A stretch of 19,498 nt of DNA. It comes from Anaerolineales bacterium. GTDB lineage: Bacteria > Chloroflexota > Anaerolineae > Anaerolineales > Villigracilaceae. The position numbers and the translations under genes are program-made. Positions within the stretch are counted from its first letter, which is position 1; every line of letters starts with the position of its first letter. The notes below the pieces were generated by a model. That model was given only the letters and a program-made list of their open reading frames with translations. It did not search any database and had not been told where the DNA came from. The stretch lies in the NCBI GenBank assembly GCA_020634895.1, contig JACKAV010000018.1, positions 1 through 19,498 on the forward strand. Direction: 5' to 3'. This document shows positions 1 to 5,651 of the stretch, in pieces.

Positions 1-438
1 GGTTTTATCGTCCGTTCTCTGGCGGGGGAAAAAGAAGTACAGAATTATGTCGAACTTCACCAGTCTGTTTTTGAAAGCAAAAACATGACGACAGATTGGC
101 GCACACGCACGCTTCACCATCCCGATTACAAGCCGGATTTGGATATAGTTGTTGAGGCTCCAGACAAACGTCTGGTCGCTTTTTGCATCTGCTGGTTCGA
201 CGAAAAATCAAGGACGGGACAGGTTGAGCCATTGGGCAGCCATAAGGATTTTCGCCAATATGGCTTGGGACGAGTCGCTCTTTCGGAGGGACTGCGCCGC
301 CTTCAGTCTCTTGGGGCGCAAAATATTTTTGTCGAAACAGATAATTATCGGAATACTGCTTTTCGGCTTTACCAGTCTTTTGACTTTGAAGTGGTTCAGG
401 ATGTCCTCGTATATCGAAAGGATTATGTCACAGAATAG
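1..438 (+). CDS. GNAT-family N-acetyltransferase, 5'-truncated
   Basis: The reading frame is open from base 1, so the true start lies before the window; 145 codons are visible before TAG at 436-438. The visible part is the second half of a GNAT fold: a central strand (GQVEPLGSHKDFRQYGLG), then the acetyl-CoA pyrophosphate loop of R/Q-x-x-G-x-G type (RQYGLGR) leading into an alpha helix. It ends with the usual strand and helix FVETDNYRNTAFRLYQSFDFE, where the N-x-x-A-x-x-L-Y-x-x-x-G/D-F pattern closes the cofactor site. The family transfers acetyl from acetyl-CoA to an amine; the substrate cannot be read here. An ATG at position 85 lies inside the fold and is not a credible start. The next gene is about 145 bp downstream on the same strand. 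Confidence 0.85.
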   Translation, partial: GFIVRSLAGEKEVQNYVELHQSVFESKNMTTDWRTRTLHHPDYKPDLDIVVEAPDKRLVAFCICWFDEKSRTGQVEPLGSHKDFRQYGLGRVALSEGLRRLQSLGAQNIFVETDNYRNTAFRLYQSFDFEVVQDVLVYRKDYVTE

Positions 439-524
439 CCACGGACCTTTGTCAAAAACCACCGCCTCCAAAACCATATAGCGGACCGGGCGATTCAATC
501 ATTTACCAGGCAGACAGTTTTGAC

Positions 525-548
525 TTGGGGATATCCCCCAAATGGGGG
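525..548 (+). promoter_or_regulatory. Two overlapping, mutually exclusive hairpins upstream of the 583 ORF
   Basis: TTGGGG at 525-530 can pair with CCCCAA at 536-541, and CCCCC at 535-539 can pair with GGGGG at 544-548. The C-tract is shared, so only one stem can form at a time. There is no T-run after either, so neither is a plain intrinsic terminator. It lies just before the hypothetical gene and could be a translational or attenuation-type switch, or chance GC-rich sequence. Confidence 0.25.
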
Positions 549-582
549 CGGTGACGTACATGGGCGGGCAGCACTAAAATCC

Positions 583-1314
583 ATGCCGATCAGTTTTGAT
601 CCATCTTTATTTATTACAAAGATTGGGAAAATAGACGAAATGATCCAACTGGAAAAACTTAAAAATCAAATCGCTGGGATACAAGACATCAACGAATTCT
701 TTCGAGTCTGCAATGAAGGCATGGATTCATCCACGCAAAATTGGTTCTGTGCCGCGCTTGAACTGGAAAAGTCCTTCGATGTTTTCATGCAGCAACTGGC
801 TTCGCTCGATAAAATGACCGCCGTCAAATTCGCAGCGGTCTTTGCGCGATACGCCTTTGAACATGTCCGTGATGAGCATATGGAACAGGTCAGGGAGATC
901 GGGATGGCTTTTCTCGCATCCGATCCCTGTATGGATGGTGAGTCCATTGAAAAGCAGCTCCAGAATGTGGAAGTCTGGTTGAAAGAGCCGTCTCAAGAAA
1001 ACAAGGGAATTGTCCTAAAAGGCATCGATCCCAGCAGGCAAATGAATGTCTGGGACGAAGACCTCTTCCCGTCTGACGATCAAATGTGGCTGTGGATCTA
1101 TGACACCGCCCAGTTGCTGTCACTGGCGGTCAAGGCAGGCGACTCGGAGGAATACGACCATGATATGGATGAACTTCCATACAGTTGGTCGTATAAAGCC
1201 TGTATCTCAAGAAGTGCGCATTGTTCTTTGAAATCAATTGCCAAAGAAAATCGGGAATTGGCAGAGGACTTGACCAATCTTCTCAGAAAAGTTGGCGCGG
1301 AGTTGGAAAGCTGA
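583..1314 (+). CDS. Hypothetical helical protein, family not recognised
   Basis: I do not recognise this family. The frame is open from about 520, but the first residues from there are encoded by the G/C hairpin sequence and look non-coding. I start at ATG 583 (243 aa, beginning MPISFDPSLF); ATG 640 (beginning MIQLEKL, 224 aa) is equally possible, and neither has a strong Shine-Dalgarno. The protein is soluble, acidic and mostly alpha-helical. It has a helical block at about 20-130, a loop with WDEDLFPSDDQMWLW, and a last helical pair that includes SWSYKACISRSAHCSLKS. No signal peptide or membrane segment is seen. The alternating Ala/acidic helices recall small helical adaptor or immunity-type proteins, but that is only an impression. 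It lies between the acetyltransferase and the DinB gene on the same strand. Confidence 0.6.
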   Translation: MPISFDPSLFITKIGKIDEMIQLEKLKNQIAGIQDINEFFRVCNEGMDSSTQNWFCAALELEKSFDVFMQQLASLDKMTAVKFAAVFARYAFEHVRDEHMEQVREIGMAFLASDPCMDGESIEKQLQNVEVWLKEPSQENKGIVLKGIDPSRQMNVWDEDLFPSDDQMWLWIYDTAQLLSLAVKAGDSEEYDHDMDELPYSWSYKACISRSAHCSLKSIAKENRELAEDLTNLLRKVGAELES

Positions 1315-1442
1315 TAGGCTGTATCTTTCCGAAGAATAAATATGCCCGCCTTTGCTCGGTAAAACAAGAAGTAAAATTACGGTCTGAGAATTTTATTGGA
1401 GATCGATCATTGACGAAACCTTAGAAATTAAGAGAGTAGAAA

Positions 1443-1940
1443 ATGAGTAAAACCCTATCCACAGACCTTACATCTGAAAATATTGCTGTCGTAATGGAAG
1501 TCCTGACCGAGTCGCCGAAGAGGTTGGAGGCATTGCGAAAATCTGTCGCTGCGGAGAAGTTATCCCAGCCGTTGGGCAAAGGCGAGCGGACTCCTGTTGA
1601 AGTGCTCGCGCATATTCTCAACACGGAGGCGCGTTCTTCCGAAATGATCTATCAAGCCTTGCTGGTGAACGAACCTTTCTTTGCAAATATTCATCCCGAG
1701 CGCGATTGGGGAAAACTCCTGCGCCTCGACCTGTTGAGCTTTGATGAACTGCTTGCGTATTTCAACGTCCGCCGCAAGGTTTTGCTGCATGTGCTTTCAG
1801 AGTTGACCGAAGCCAAATGGGCAAGAGCAATTCAGGAGCAGGGAAAGAAGCGCAAAGAATCCGTCTACTGGCGTGCGCGCACCATCGTCATGCATGAGCT
1901 GGATCATTTGAACGATCTGGAAAAAAAGCTTGGTAAATAA
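1443..1940 (+). CDS. DinB-like four-helix metalloprotein
   Basis: 165 aa. The start has a purine-rich ribosome site (AGAGAG) about 8 nt upstream. The fold is four helices, with a likely metal-binding triad of H57 (in AHILNTEARSSE), H151 and H155 (in MHELDHLNDLE). The HxxxH near the C-terminus and the single N-terminal His are the DinB/YfiT-superfamily signature. Members bind Ni, Zn or Fe; some are thiol-dependent transferases or hydrolases (bacillithiol or mycothiol S-transferases), many are uncharacterised. The exact reaction cannot be assigned. Length fits the family (150-180 aa). A strong hairpin terminator follows directly. Confidence 0.8.
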   Translation: MSKTLSTDLTSENIAVVMEVLTESPKRLEALRKSVAAEKLSQPLGKGERTPVEVLAHILNTEARSSEMIYQALLVNEPFFANIHPERDWGKLLRLDLLSFDELLAYFNVRRKVLLHVLSELTEAKWARAIQEQGKKRKESVYWRARTIVMHELDHLNDLEKKLGK

Positions 1941-1950
1941 GTTGTGCGTC

Positions 1951-1978
1951 AAAGGGACTTCCAAACGGAAGTCCCTTT
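1951..1978. terminator. Bidirectional intrinsic terminator
   Basis: A perfect 12-bp stem, AAAGGGACTTCC (1951-1962) with GGAAGTCCCTTT (1967-1978), closes an AAAC loop. The stem has A-rich and T-rich ends on both sides. It lies between convergent genes (DinB-like on +, eRF1-like on -) and can stop transcription from both. Confidence 0.9.
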
Positions 1979-1994
1979 TGATTTGTTTGGGCGC

Positions 1995-2417
1995 TCAGTT
2001 CGCCCTGACGCCTGCTTCTTGAAAATGCAGCCTTATCTTCGCTGCAATCTGCCGGTTGGTCAGCTTGTCGGCGGATTCGACGGCGACGATCTCAATGGGT
2101 GATTTCTGCCGTTCAAGGTATTTCTTCAACTCGAACTTTGCCTCGCCCGGACCGATAATGAGCACTGCATCTGCGCCGCGCAGGAGGTTGAACAACTTCT
2201 CGTAAAATTTTTGGAGATAACCATCGTATTGCTTGTCCAGTTGGTCATCCCCTTTTGGATATTGGGCACTGTACGGCGAGCGCGAGCGGATCGCTCCGCG
2301 AAGGGAGGCGTGCCGGTCAATGCCTGATTGAATCTCTTGCATGGATTCTTCTTTATCGCTTAGGGTTAGGATCACCGCCCGTTTGTGGTCAATCCAAAGC
2401 CCGATCTGTTTGGTCAT
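1995..2417 (-). CDS. eRF1 domain-3-like (baeRF-type) small protein
   Basis: 140 aa, starting MTKQIGLWIDHKRAVILTL, with AAAGGA 7-8 nt upstream of the ATG. The N-terminal GLWIDHKRAVIL strand pair and the C-terminal block AVLIIGPGEAKFELKKYL with IEIVAVESADKLT match the bacterial/archaeal eRF1-like domain-3 family, where the GPGEAK element is characteristic. Larger members are thought to act at stalled or stressed ribosomes and some are stress-induced; for this short form the role is inference. It lacks the N-terminal stop-codon-recognition and GGQ domains, so it cannot be a release factor on its own. It has its own likely promoter (2465-2493) and shares a bidirectional terminator with the gene opposite. 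Confidence 0.65.
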   Translation of the reverse strand: MTKQIGLWIDHKRAVILTLSDKEESMQEIQSGIDRHASLRGAIRSRSPYSAQYPKGDDQLDKQYDGYLQKFYEKLFNLLRGADAVLIIGPGEAKFELKKYLERQKSPIEIVAVESADKLTNRQIAAKIRLHFQEAGVRAN

Positions 2418-2464
2418 GGATTCATCCTTTCTTGATGCGAATGTCTATGAAACCCTTCATTAAG

Positions 2465-2493
2465 AGTATATTGCGATTCGAAATGCGATTCAA
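2465..2493 (-). promoter_or_regulatory. Sigma-70-type promoter for the eRF1-like gene
   Basis: On the minus strand TTGAAT (2493-2488) and TATACT (2470-2465) are separated by exactly 17 bp, matching 4/6 and 5/6 of the -35/-10 consensus. A start near 2458 would give a leader of about 40 nt containing the AAAGGA ribosome site. Confidence 0.5.
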
Positions 2494-2548
2494 TAAAAAG
2501 CGATGGATACAAATGAAACTTTAATATAGTGATTGAAATGACGGGATT

Positions 2549-2587
2549 AAAAACAAACTCACCCTTGATTGTTGACTTCAGGGTGAG
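2549..2587 (-). terminator. Intrinsic terminator of the Ser/Thr kinase gene
   Basis: Read on the minus strand, CTCACCCT (2587-2580) pairs with AGGGTGAG (2565-2558) across a 14-nt loop, followed by a T-rich run (TTTGTTTTTAA). It lies about 120 bp beyond the kinase stop codon and is oriented to end that transcript. Confidence 0.65.
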
Positions 2588-2630
2588 CGATATTCCAAAA
2601 AATAACTTCAAAAATGAATATTTTTAAAAT

Positions 2631-2668
2631 TCACCACAGATGAACGCAGATTCACACAGATTGGGAGG
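2631..2668 (+). repeat. Dispersed CACAGAT-type repeat, left copy
   Basis: A 38-bp element beginning TCACCACAGATGAACGCAG, built of three CACAGAT-like modules. It matches the element at 4964-5000, which is on the opposite strand, with one substitution and one 1-nt indel. It lies between the kinase stop codon and its terminator. Similar CCACAGATGAACACAGAT-style repeats occur in many bacterial genomes and their function is unknown. Confidence 0.85.
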
Positions 2669-2704
2669 CGGATTTCCTCAAAACCCATTCTGTTAATAAG
2701 GAGT

Positions 2705-4666
2705 TTATGCGTTTTCCAGGGCGGCTATGAATTCTTTTGCCGAGGAAAAACGGTCTTGTATATTTTTTGCCATTGCCTGTTGAATGGCGCGGGCGGCGGC
2801 GCGCGGAATGTCGCTGACGAGTTCCCTCACATCAGGCGGCGGCGCGGACATATGCGCCAGTAATATTGCGCCAGTATCTGGTCGTTCGAATGGCAGGTGA
2901 CCAGTCAACATTTGGTAGGTCATCACGCCCAGGGCGTAGATGTCCGCGTGCCCATCCACATCGGCAGACGCCTGTATTTGTTCCGGCGCCATGTAATCGA
3001 AAGTCCCCAGCATCCCGGCGGTATTCGTGATGCGCGTGTGCGCGTCGATCATTTTGGCGATGCCGAAATCGGTCAACACCGAACGCGAAGGGATGTTGGA
3101 AGAATCAAGCATGATGTTCGATGGCTTGATATCGCGATGGACGAGTCCGTTCATGTGGGCGTAATCGAGCGCGTCGGCAACTCCGCGCAATAGTCCCACC
3201 GTGTTGTCGAGACTGATGCGCTTCTCCTCTTTGATGAGACGGCTCAGGTCTGGACCCGAAAGCATTTCCATGGCGATGTAATACAAGCCGCGTTCTTCGC
3301 CGAAATCCGTTACGTGGACAATGTTGGGATGGTCGAGTTTCGAGATGATCTCTGCCTCGCGCATGAACCGTTTTTGAAATTGTTCATCGCCTGCAAGCGC
3401 GGCTCGCAGCACTTTGAGCGCGACGGTTCCCCGTCCCGTTGAATCGGTGGCGCGATAGACTTCCGCCATGCCGCCGTGACCGATCAACTGAAGGTTGCGA
3501 TACGTGGACAGTGTGATCCCTTCGACGTTGGTACTCGCCTCAGCGCGGACCTCGAGCGGAGTCTTCTGATAATCGATCTTGATGTGATAGAAGAAGCGGT
3601 CTACAAAGCGTTGAAGTCTCTTGCGCAGCGGTTGGAAGGTTGCGCCCGCCAGCACAGAGAAGATGATCGCCACGAAGAAAAATTGATCATTGGCGTGCAT
3701 GCTCTTGAAGATCGCCGAGGCAAGCACGAAGACCAGACCGAACGTTAATCCCAGCCCGATGGTGAGGATGCCGTACACCAGCGAGCGGTTGATGATCATG
3801 TCGATGTCGAACAGGCGGGTCTGCACAATGGAAATGGCAACAGACAACGGCAGCATCAGGAACATGAAGATGCTTGCCAACCGTGCGATGGTTTGAAAAC
3901 TGACGGCGGCGACGTCTGATGCGGTCAACGCCGGGAAGAAATAGGACAGTACCTGAAAAATAATGAACCATAGGAAGGGTCCCATGGTTCCGATAAATAT
4001 CCAGCGGATCTGTTGTTTTTGCGCGAGGTTGGAGGCGCGGTAATAACGGTAAATGCTGCTGGATAGTCCGATCACGTACCAGGAAACGGTCACAGCGAAG
4101 TAGATGCCGTTATCGGTCAGATTCAGCCAATGGGCGGGTGAGGCGGGGAAGATGTAGATTCCCAGCATGGTGATGAAAAGGAACGGGACGAGGTACTTCA
4201 TCCATTTTGGCGTGAACTTCCCATTTGGGAACAACATGGAAAAGAGTACGATGCCGATATCCCCAAAGGCGAGGATGAGTCCGCCTTGTGTTTGGTAGCC
4301 GGATGTTTGCGCGATGTTGTTCGCCAGGTTGGTGATGCGCGCGCCGAAGACAATCAGGAACAGGGACGTGAAGATGGCGAACCAGTCATCGGAGCGGTTG
4401 ACGATGAGGATGCCCGCGATGACGGAGAAGCCGAACATGAGCAGAATATCCACGCCGTAATCGAGGATGCTTTGGATCAGGGCGGGCAGCCCGAGCAGGA
4501 TGCGGGTTATGTCCGTGCTTTGAAATGTGGAAAATTGCGGTGAAAGGACTGCCCCCAATACCATGACTGTGTATGTAACGACGATGCCCCAAACCCCAAG
4601 CAGAGACCAGCGAAGGATGGGGCGGTTTGTCAGGGATGTCTCGTGTGTGGCAGGTGTCGTTGACAT
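2705..4666 (-). CDS. Membrane Ser/Thr protein kinase with N-terminal multi-TM sensor
   Basis: 653 aa. Residues 1-345 hold about nine hydrophobic segments (roughly 20-42, 57-91, 95-112, 128-146, 158-174, 188-203, 222-245, 262-282, 295-340). The linker TRLFDIDMIINRSLVYGILT (about 283-302) and FQPLRKRLQRFVDRFFY (344-360) are hallmarks of a membrane sensor domain normally seen on Chloroflexota and actinobacterial histidine kinases. Residues 389-650 form a complete Hanks-type kinase. Its elements are the glycine loop GHGGMAEV (396-403), VALK with ATP-binding K418, alpha-C Glu in REAE (E437), catalytic HRDIKPSN (510-517, D512), DFG (533-535) and APE (560-562). All key residues are present, so activity is expected. 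No PASTA repeats follow the kinase, so it is not a PknB-type wall sensor. The ATG has no strong ribosome site. A 37-38-bp repeat lies in inverted orientation on either side. Confidence 0.93.
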   Translation of the reverse strand: MSTTPATHETSLTNRPILRWSLLGVWGIVVTYTVMVLGAVLSPQFSTFQSTDITRILLGLPALIQSILDYGVDILLMFGFSVIAGILIVNRSDDWFAIFTSLFLIVFGARITNLANNIAQTSGYQTQGGLILAFGDIGIVLFSMLFPNGKFTPKWMKYLVPFLFITMLGIYIFPASPAHWLNLTDNGIYFAVTVSWYVIGLSSSIYRYYRASNLAQKQQIRWIFIGTMGPFLWFIIFQVLSYFFPALTASDVAAVSFQTIARLASIFMFLMLPLSVAISIVQTRLFDIDMIINRSLVYGILTIGLGLTFGLVFVLASAIFKSMHANDQFFFVAIIFSVLAGATFQPLRKRLQRFVDRFFYHIKIDYQKTPLEVRAEASTNVEGITLSTYRNLQLIGHGGMAEVYRATDSTGRGTVALKVLRAALAGDEQFQKRFMREAEIISKLDHPNIVHVTDFGEERGLYYIAMEMLSGPDLSRLIKEEKRISLDNTVGLLRGVADALDYAHMNGLVHRDIKPSNIMLDSSNIPSRSVLTDFGIAKMIDAHTRITNTAGMLGTFDYMAPEQIQASADVDGHADIYALGVMTYQMLTGHLPFERPDTGAILLAHMSAPPPDVRELVSDIPRAAARAIQQAMAKNIQDRFSSAKEFIAALENA

Positions 4667-4892
4667 AACAATGCGGAAATCGTATTCGCAATCATAACCT
4701 CAAAAATCGGTGGTTTCTTCCCTTTTAGTTATTAGTTTTGGAAGGTGGTGTTGAGGCGTTATGTCAACTTACGCAGGCAGGGCGGGAAAGGTTTCAAAAG
4801 CCATCCCAAAGCGGATCACCCTAAGGAAGCGATTTTTTGCTTCCGAAGAGTCTCTTATTTTAGTGAGTAATTGATAACAGTTTTAACCACAG

Positions 4893-4928
4893 ACACCGTA
4901 CTTGCGTTCGGTGCAAGTGTAAACACCG
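4893..4928. repeat. Small hairpin flanked by ACACCG direct repeats
   Basis: ACTTGC (4900-4905) pairs with GCAAGT (4913-4918) over a 7-nt loop, and ACACCG occurs on both sides (4893-4898 and 4923-4928). The layout looks like a short palindrome inserted with a 6-bp duplication inside another CCACAGA-type element, but one copy in one genome cannot show this. Confidence 0.35.
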
Positions 4929-4963
4929 ATAAAAAGGATGAATAATTATTTTGTGGAAGCTCA

Positions 4964-5000
4964 CCTCCAATCTGTGTTAATCTGCGTTCATCTGTGGTGA
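4964..5000 (-). repeat. Dispersed CACAGAT-type repeat, right copy
   Basis: The minus strand reads TCACCACAGATGAACGCAG onward, 37 bp, inverted relative to the copy at 2631-2668. Its outer flank TTTTTGAAAA resembles the outer flank of the left copy (TTTTTAAAAT). Confidence 0.85.
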
Positions 5001-5049
5001 TTTTTGAAAAGATCCTCCCCTCAATGGGGGCGCACAACTGGACAAACAA

Positions 5050-5075
5050 AAAACGCACTCTTGCGAATGCGTTTT
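5050..5075 (-). terminator. Duplicate copy of the tRNA-Ser terminator
   Basis: AAAACGCA (5050-5057) and TGCGTTTT (5068-5075) form the same 8-bp stem and 10-nt loop as the terminator at 5138-5163, followed on the minus strand by a T-run. It is part of the upstream tandem unit. Confidence 0.7.
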
Positions 5076-5135
5076 AGCGGAGAGGGCGGGATTCGAAGAT
5101 CCTCTCCTCAATGGAGGCGCGCGACTGGAGAAAAC

Positions 5136-5163
5136 AAAAAACGCACTCTTGCGAATGCGTTTT
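5136..5163 (-). terminator. Intrinsic terminator of tRNA-Ser(GCU)
   Basis: On the minus strand AAAACGCA pairs with TGCGTTTT (5163-5156 with 5145-5138) around a 10-nt loop, followed by TTTTTTG. It begins 3 nt after the tRNA discriminator base. Confidence 0.85.
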
Positions 5164-5166
5164 CAG

Positions 5167-5255
5167 CGGAGAGGGCGGGATTCGAACCCGCGACTGGTTT
5201 TAAAGCCAGCACTCACTTAGCAGGCGAGCCCATTCAGCCACTCTGGCACCTCCCC
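5167..5255 (-). tRNA. tRNA-Ser(GCU)
   Basis: 89 nt, class II. The acceptor stem GGGGAGG pairs with CCTCTCC (one G-U), discriminator G. The anticodon stem CTCGC/GTGAG (one G-U) closes the loop CTGCTAA, giving anticodon GCT (plus-strand 5219-5221), which reads AGC/AGU. A long variable arm (CTGGC...CCAG) and T-arm GCGGG-TTCGAAT-CCCGC are present. CCA is not encoded. It is followed at once by a terminator, and downstream fragments duplicate its 3' part. Confidence 0.95.
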
Positions 5256-5258
5256 AAT

Positions 5259-5335
5259 CAATTTACGATCATAAATTGACGATTTGCGATGACTATTGTA
5301 ATCGCAAATTTGAAATCGTCAAATCTGAAATCGCA
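5259..5335. repeat. Inverted-repeat spacer between the two tRNA-Ser genes
   Basis: TTGACGATTTGCGAT (5276-5290) is complementary to ATCGCAA (5301-5307) plus ATCGTCAA (5315-5322), with a small bulge. Just beside it AATTTACGATCATAAATT (5259-5276) is another palindrome, and TCGCAA recurs at 5331. The whole spacer is built from TTGACGATTT/TTGCGATT words. This fits a degenerate intergenic repeat family. No T-run follows, so it is not an obvious terminator. Confidence 0.55.
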
Positions 5336-5338
5336 AGG

Positions 5339-5423
5339 CGGAGGGAGTGGGATTCGAACCCACGTTGGTGTGACCCAAACATGTTTTCAAGACATGCGCC
5401 TTCAGCCGCTCGGCCATCCCTCC
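5339..5423 (-). tRNA. tRNA-Ser(UGA)
   Basis: 85 nt, class II. The acceptor stem GGAGGGA/TCCCTCC is perfectly paired, discriminator G. The anticodon stem CATGT/ACATG closes loop CTTGAAA, anticodon TGA (plus-strand 5387-5389), reading UCN codons. The T-arm is GTGGG-TTCGAAT-CCCAC and the variable arm is long. CCA is not fully encoded (CCT follows). A TAAAAT -10-like hexamer lies about 33 bp upstream (5461-5456). It probably shares a transcript with tRNA-Ser(GCU) 83 bp downstream. Confidence 0.95.
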
Positions 5424-5526
5424 ATGGGATCCGATTTTCATCGGAGGCGGAAGCGATTTTACCATAAGAAGAGGGTAAAAGATTTGACCGCAGACGGAGG
5501 AGTGTCTACGTTCCGGAGGTTCGATA

Positions 5527-5602
5527 TTCACCACAGAGAGCACAAAGTTCACGGAGAAAAACAAAGGCGAATCTCTGTGTTCTCCGTGTGCTCTATGGTG
5601 AA
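5527..5602. repeat. CACAGAG-type repeat forming a long imperfect hairpin
   Basis: The left arm 5527-5558 contains TTCACCACAGAGAGCACA and ACGGAGAA; the right arm 5580-5602 reads TTCTCCGTGTGCTCTATGGTGAA. The arms pair over about 20 bp, with two extra pieces (AG and AAGTTC) bulged in the left arm. The 21-nt loop has CTCTGTG, which could pair with the CACAGAG of the left arm instead. It is related in style to the CACAGAT repeats nearby and lies in the promoter region of the FAD enzyme. Confidence 0.65.
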
Positions 5603-5637
5603 GAATTTCTTTATCTATGTGATGACCGCTCCCGGAC

Positions 5638-5643
5638 TATAAT
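5638..5643 (+). promoter_or_regulatory. Consensus -10 box directly before the FAD enzyme start
   Basis: TATAAT ends 8 nt before the ATG at 5652. Transcription would start at or within 1-2 nt of the start codon, and the 8 nt between (CACCCCCA) hold no ribosome site. This predicts a leaderless mRNA. No clear -35 box is seen 16-18 bp upstream. Confidence 0.5.
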
Positions 5644-5651
5644 CACCCCCA

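Larger units (their letters stand above)
4667..5010. other. Intergenic region without a protein gene
   Basis: No credible ORF on either strand. The stretch holds the upstream region of the kinase gene, a GGAAGC/GCTTCC hairpin (4825-4844), a hairpin bracketed by a 6-bp direct repeat (4893-4928) and the right CACAGAT repeat (4964-5000). A 20-codon ORF from 4940 with an apparent ribosome site reads straight through the repeat and is not convincing. Confidence 0.6.
5011..5186 (-). repeat. Tandem tRNA-Ser 3'-fragment plus terminator units
   Basis: There are two units, 5011-5097 (87 bp) and 5098-5186 (89 bp); the 3' end of the real tRNA-Ser(GCU) is part of the second. On the minus strand each carries the tRNA T-loop and acceptor 3' strand (TTCGAATCCCGCCCTCTCCG), then the same rho-independent hairpin. 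Next comes a CCAGT-like piece of the tRNA variable arm, and then about 22 nt (CGCCYCCATTGAGGRGAGGATC) where the tRNA has GG. The inserted piece is itself a small hairpin, CCCC/GGGG in unit 1 and CTCC/GGAG in unit 2, a paired compensatory difference. The fragments lack an anticodon and cannot be tRNAs. They may be remnants of repeated duplication or of site-specific integration at the tRNA 3' end. Confidence 0.8.

Noticed and set aside
4940..5000. A 20-codon ORF (from ATG 4940) with an AAAAAGG ribosome-like site
   Set aside because: Most of its codons lie in the dispersed CACAGAT repeat, so its coding look is an accident of the repeat.
2631..5000. A conventional transposon around the kinase gene
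   Set aside because: No transposase is present and the repeats belong to a dispersed family with other relatives in the window, so only a weaker cassette hypothesis is kept.
5011..5186. CRISPR array
   Set aside because: Only two units, with no distinct unique spacers; the repeated parts are the tRNA 3' end and its terminator, and no cas genes are present.
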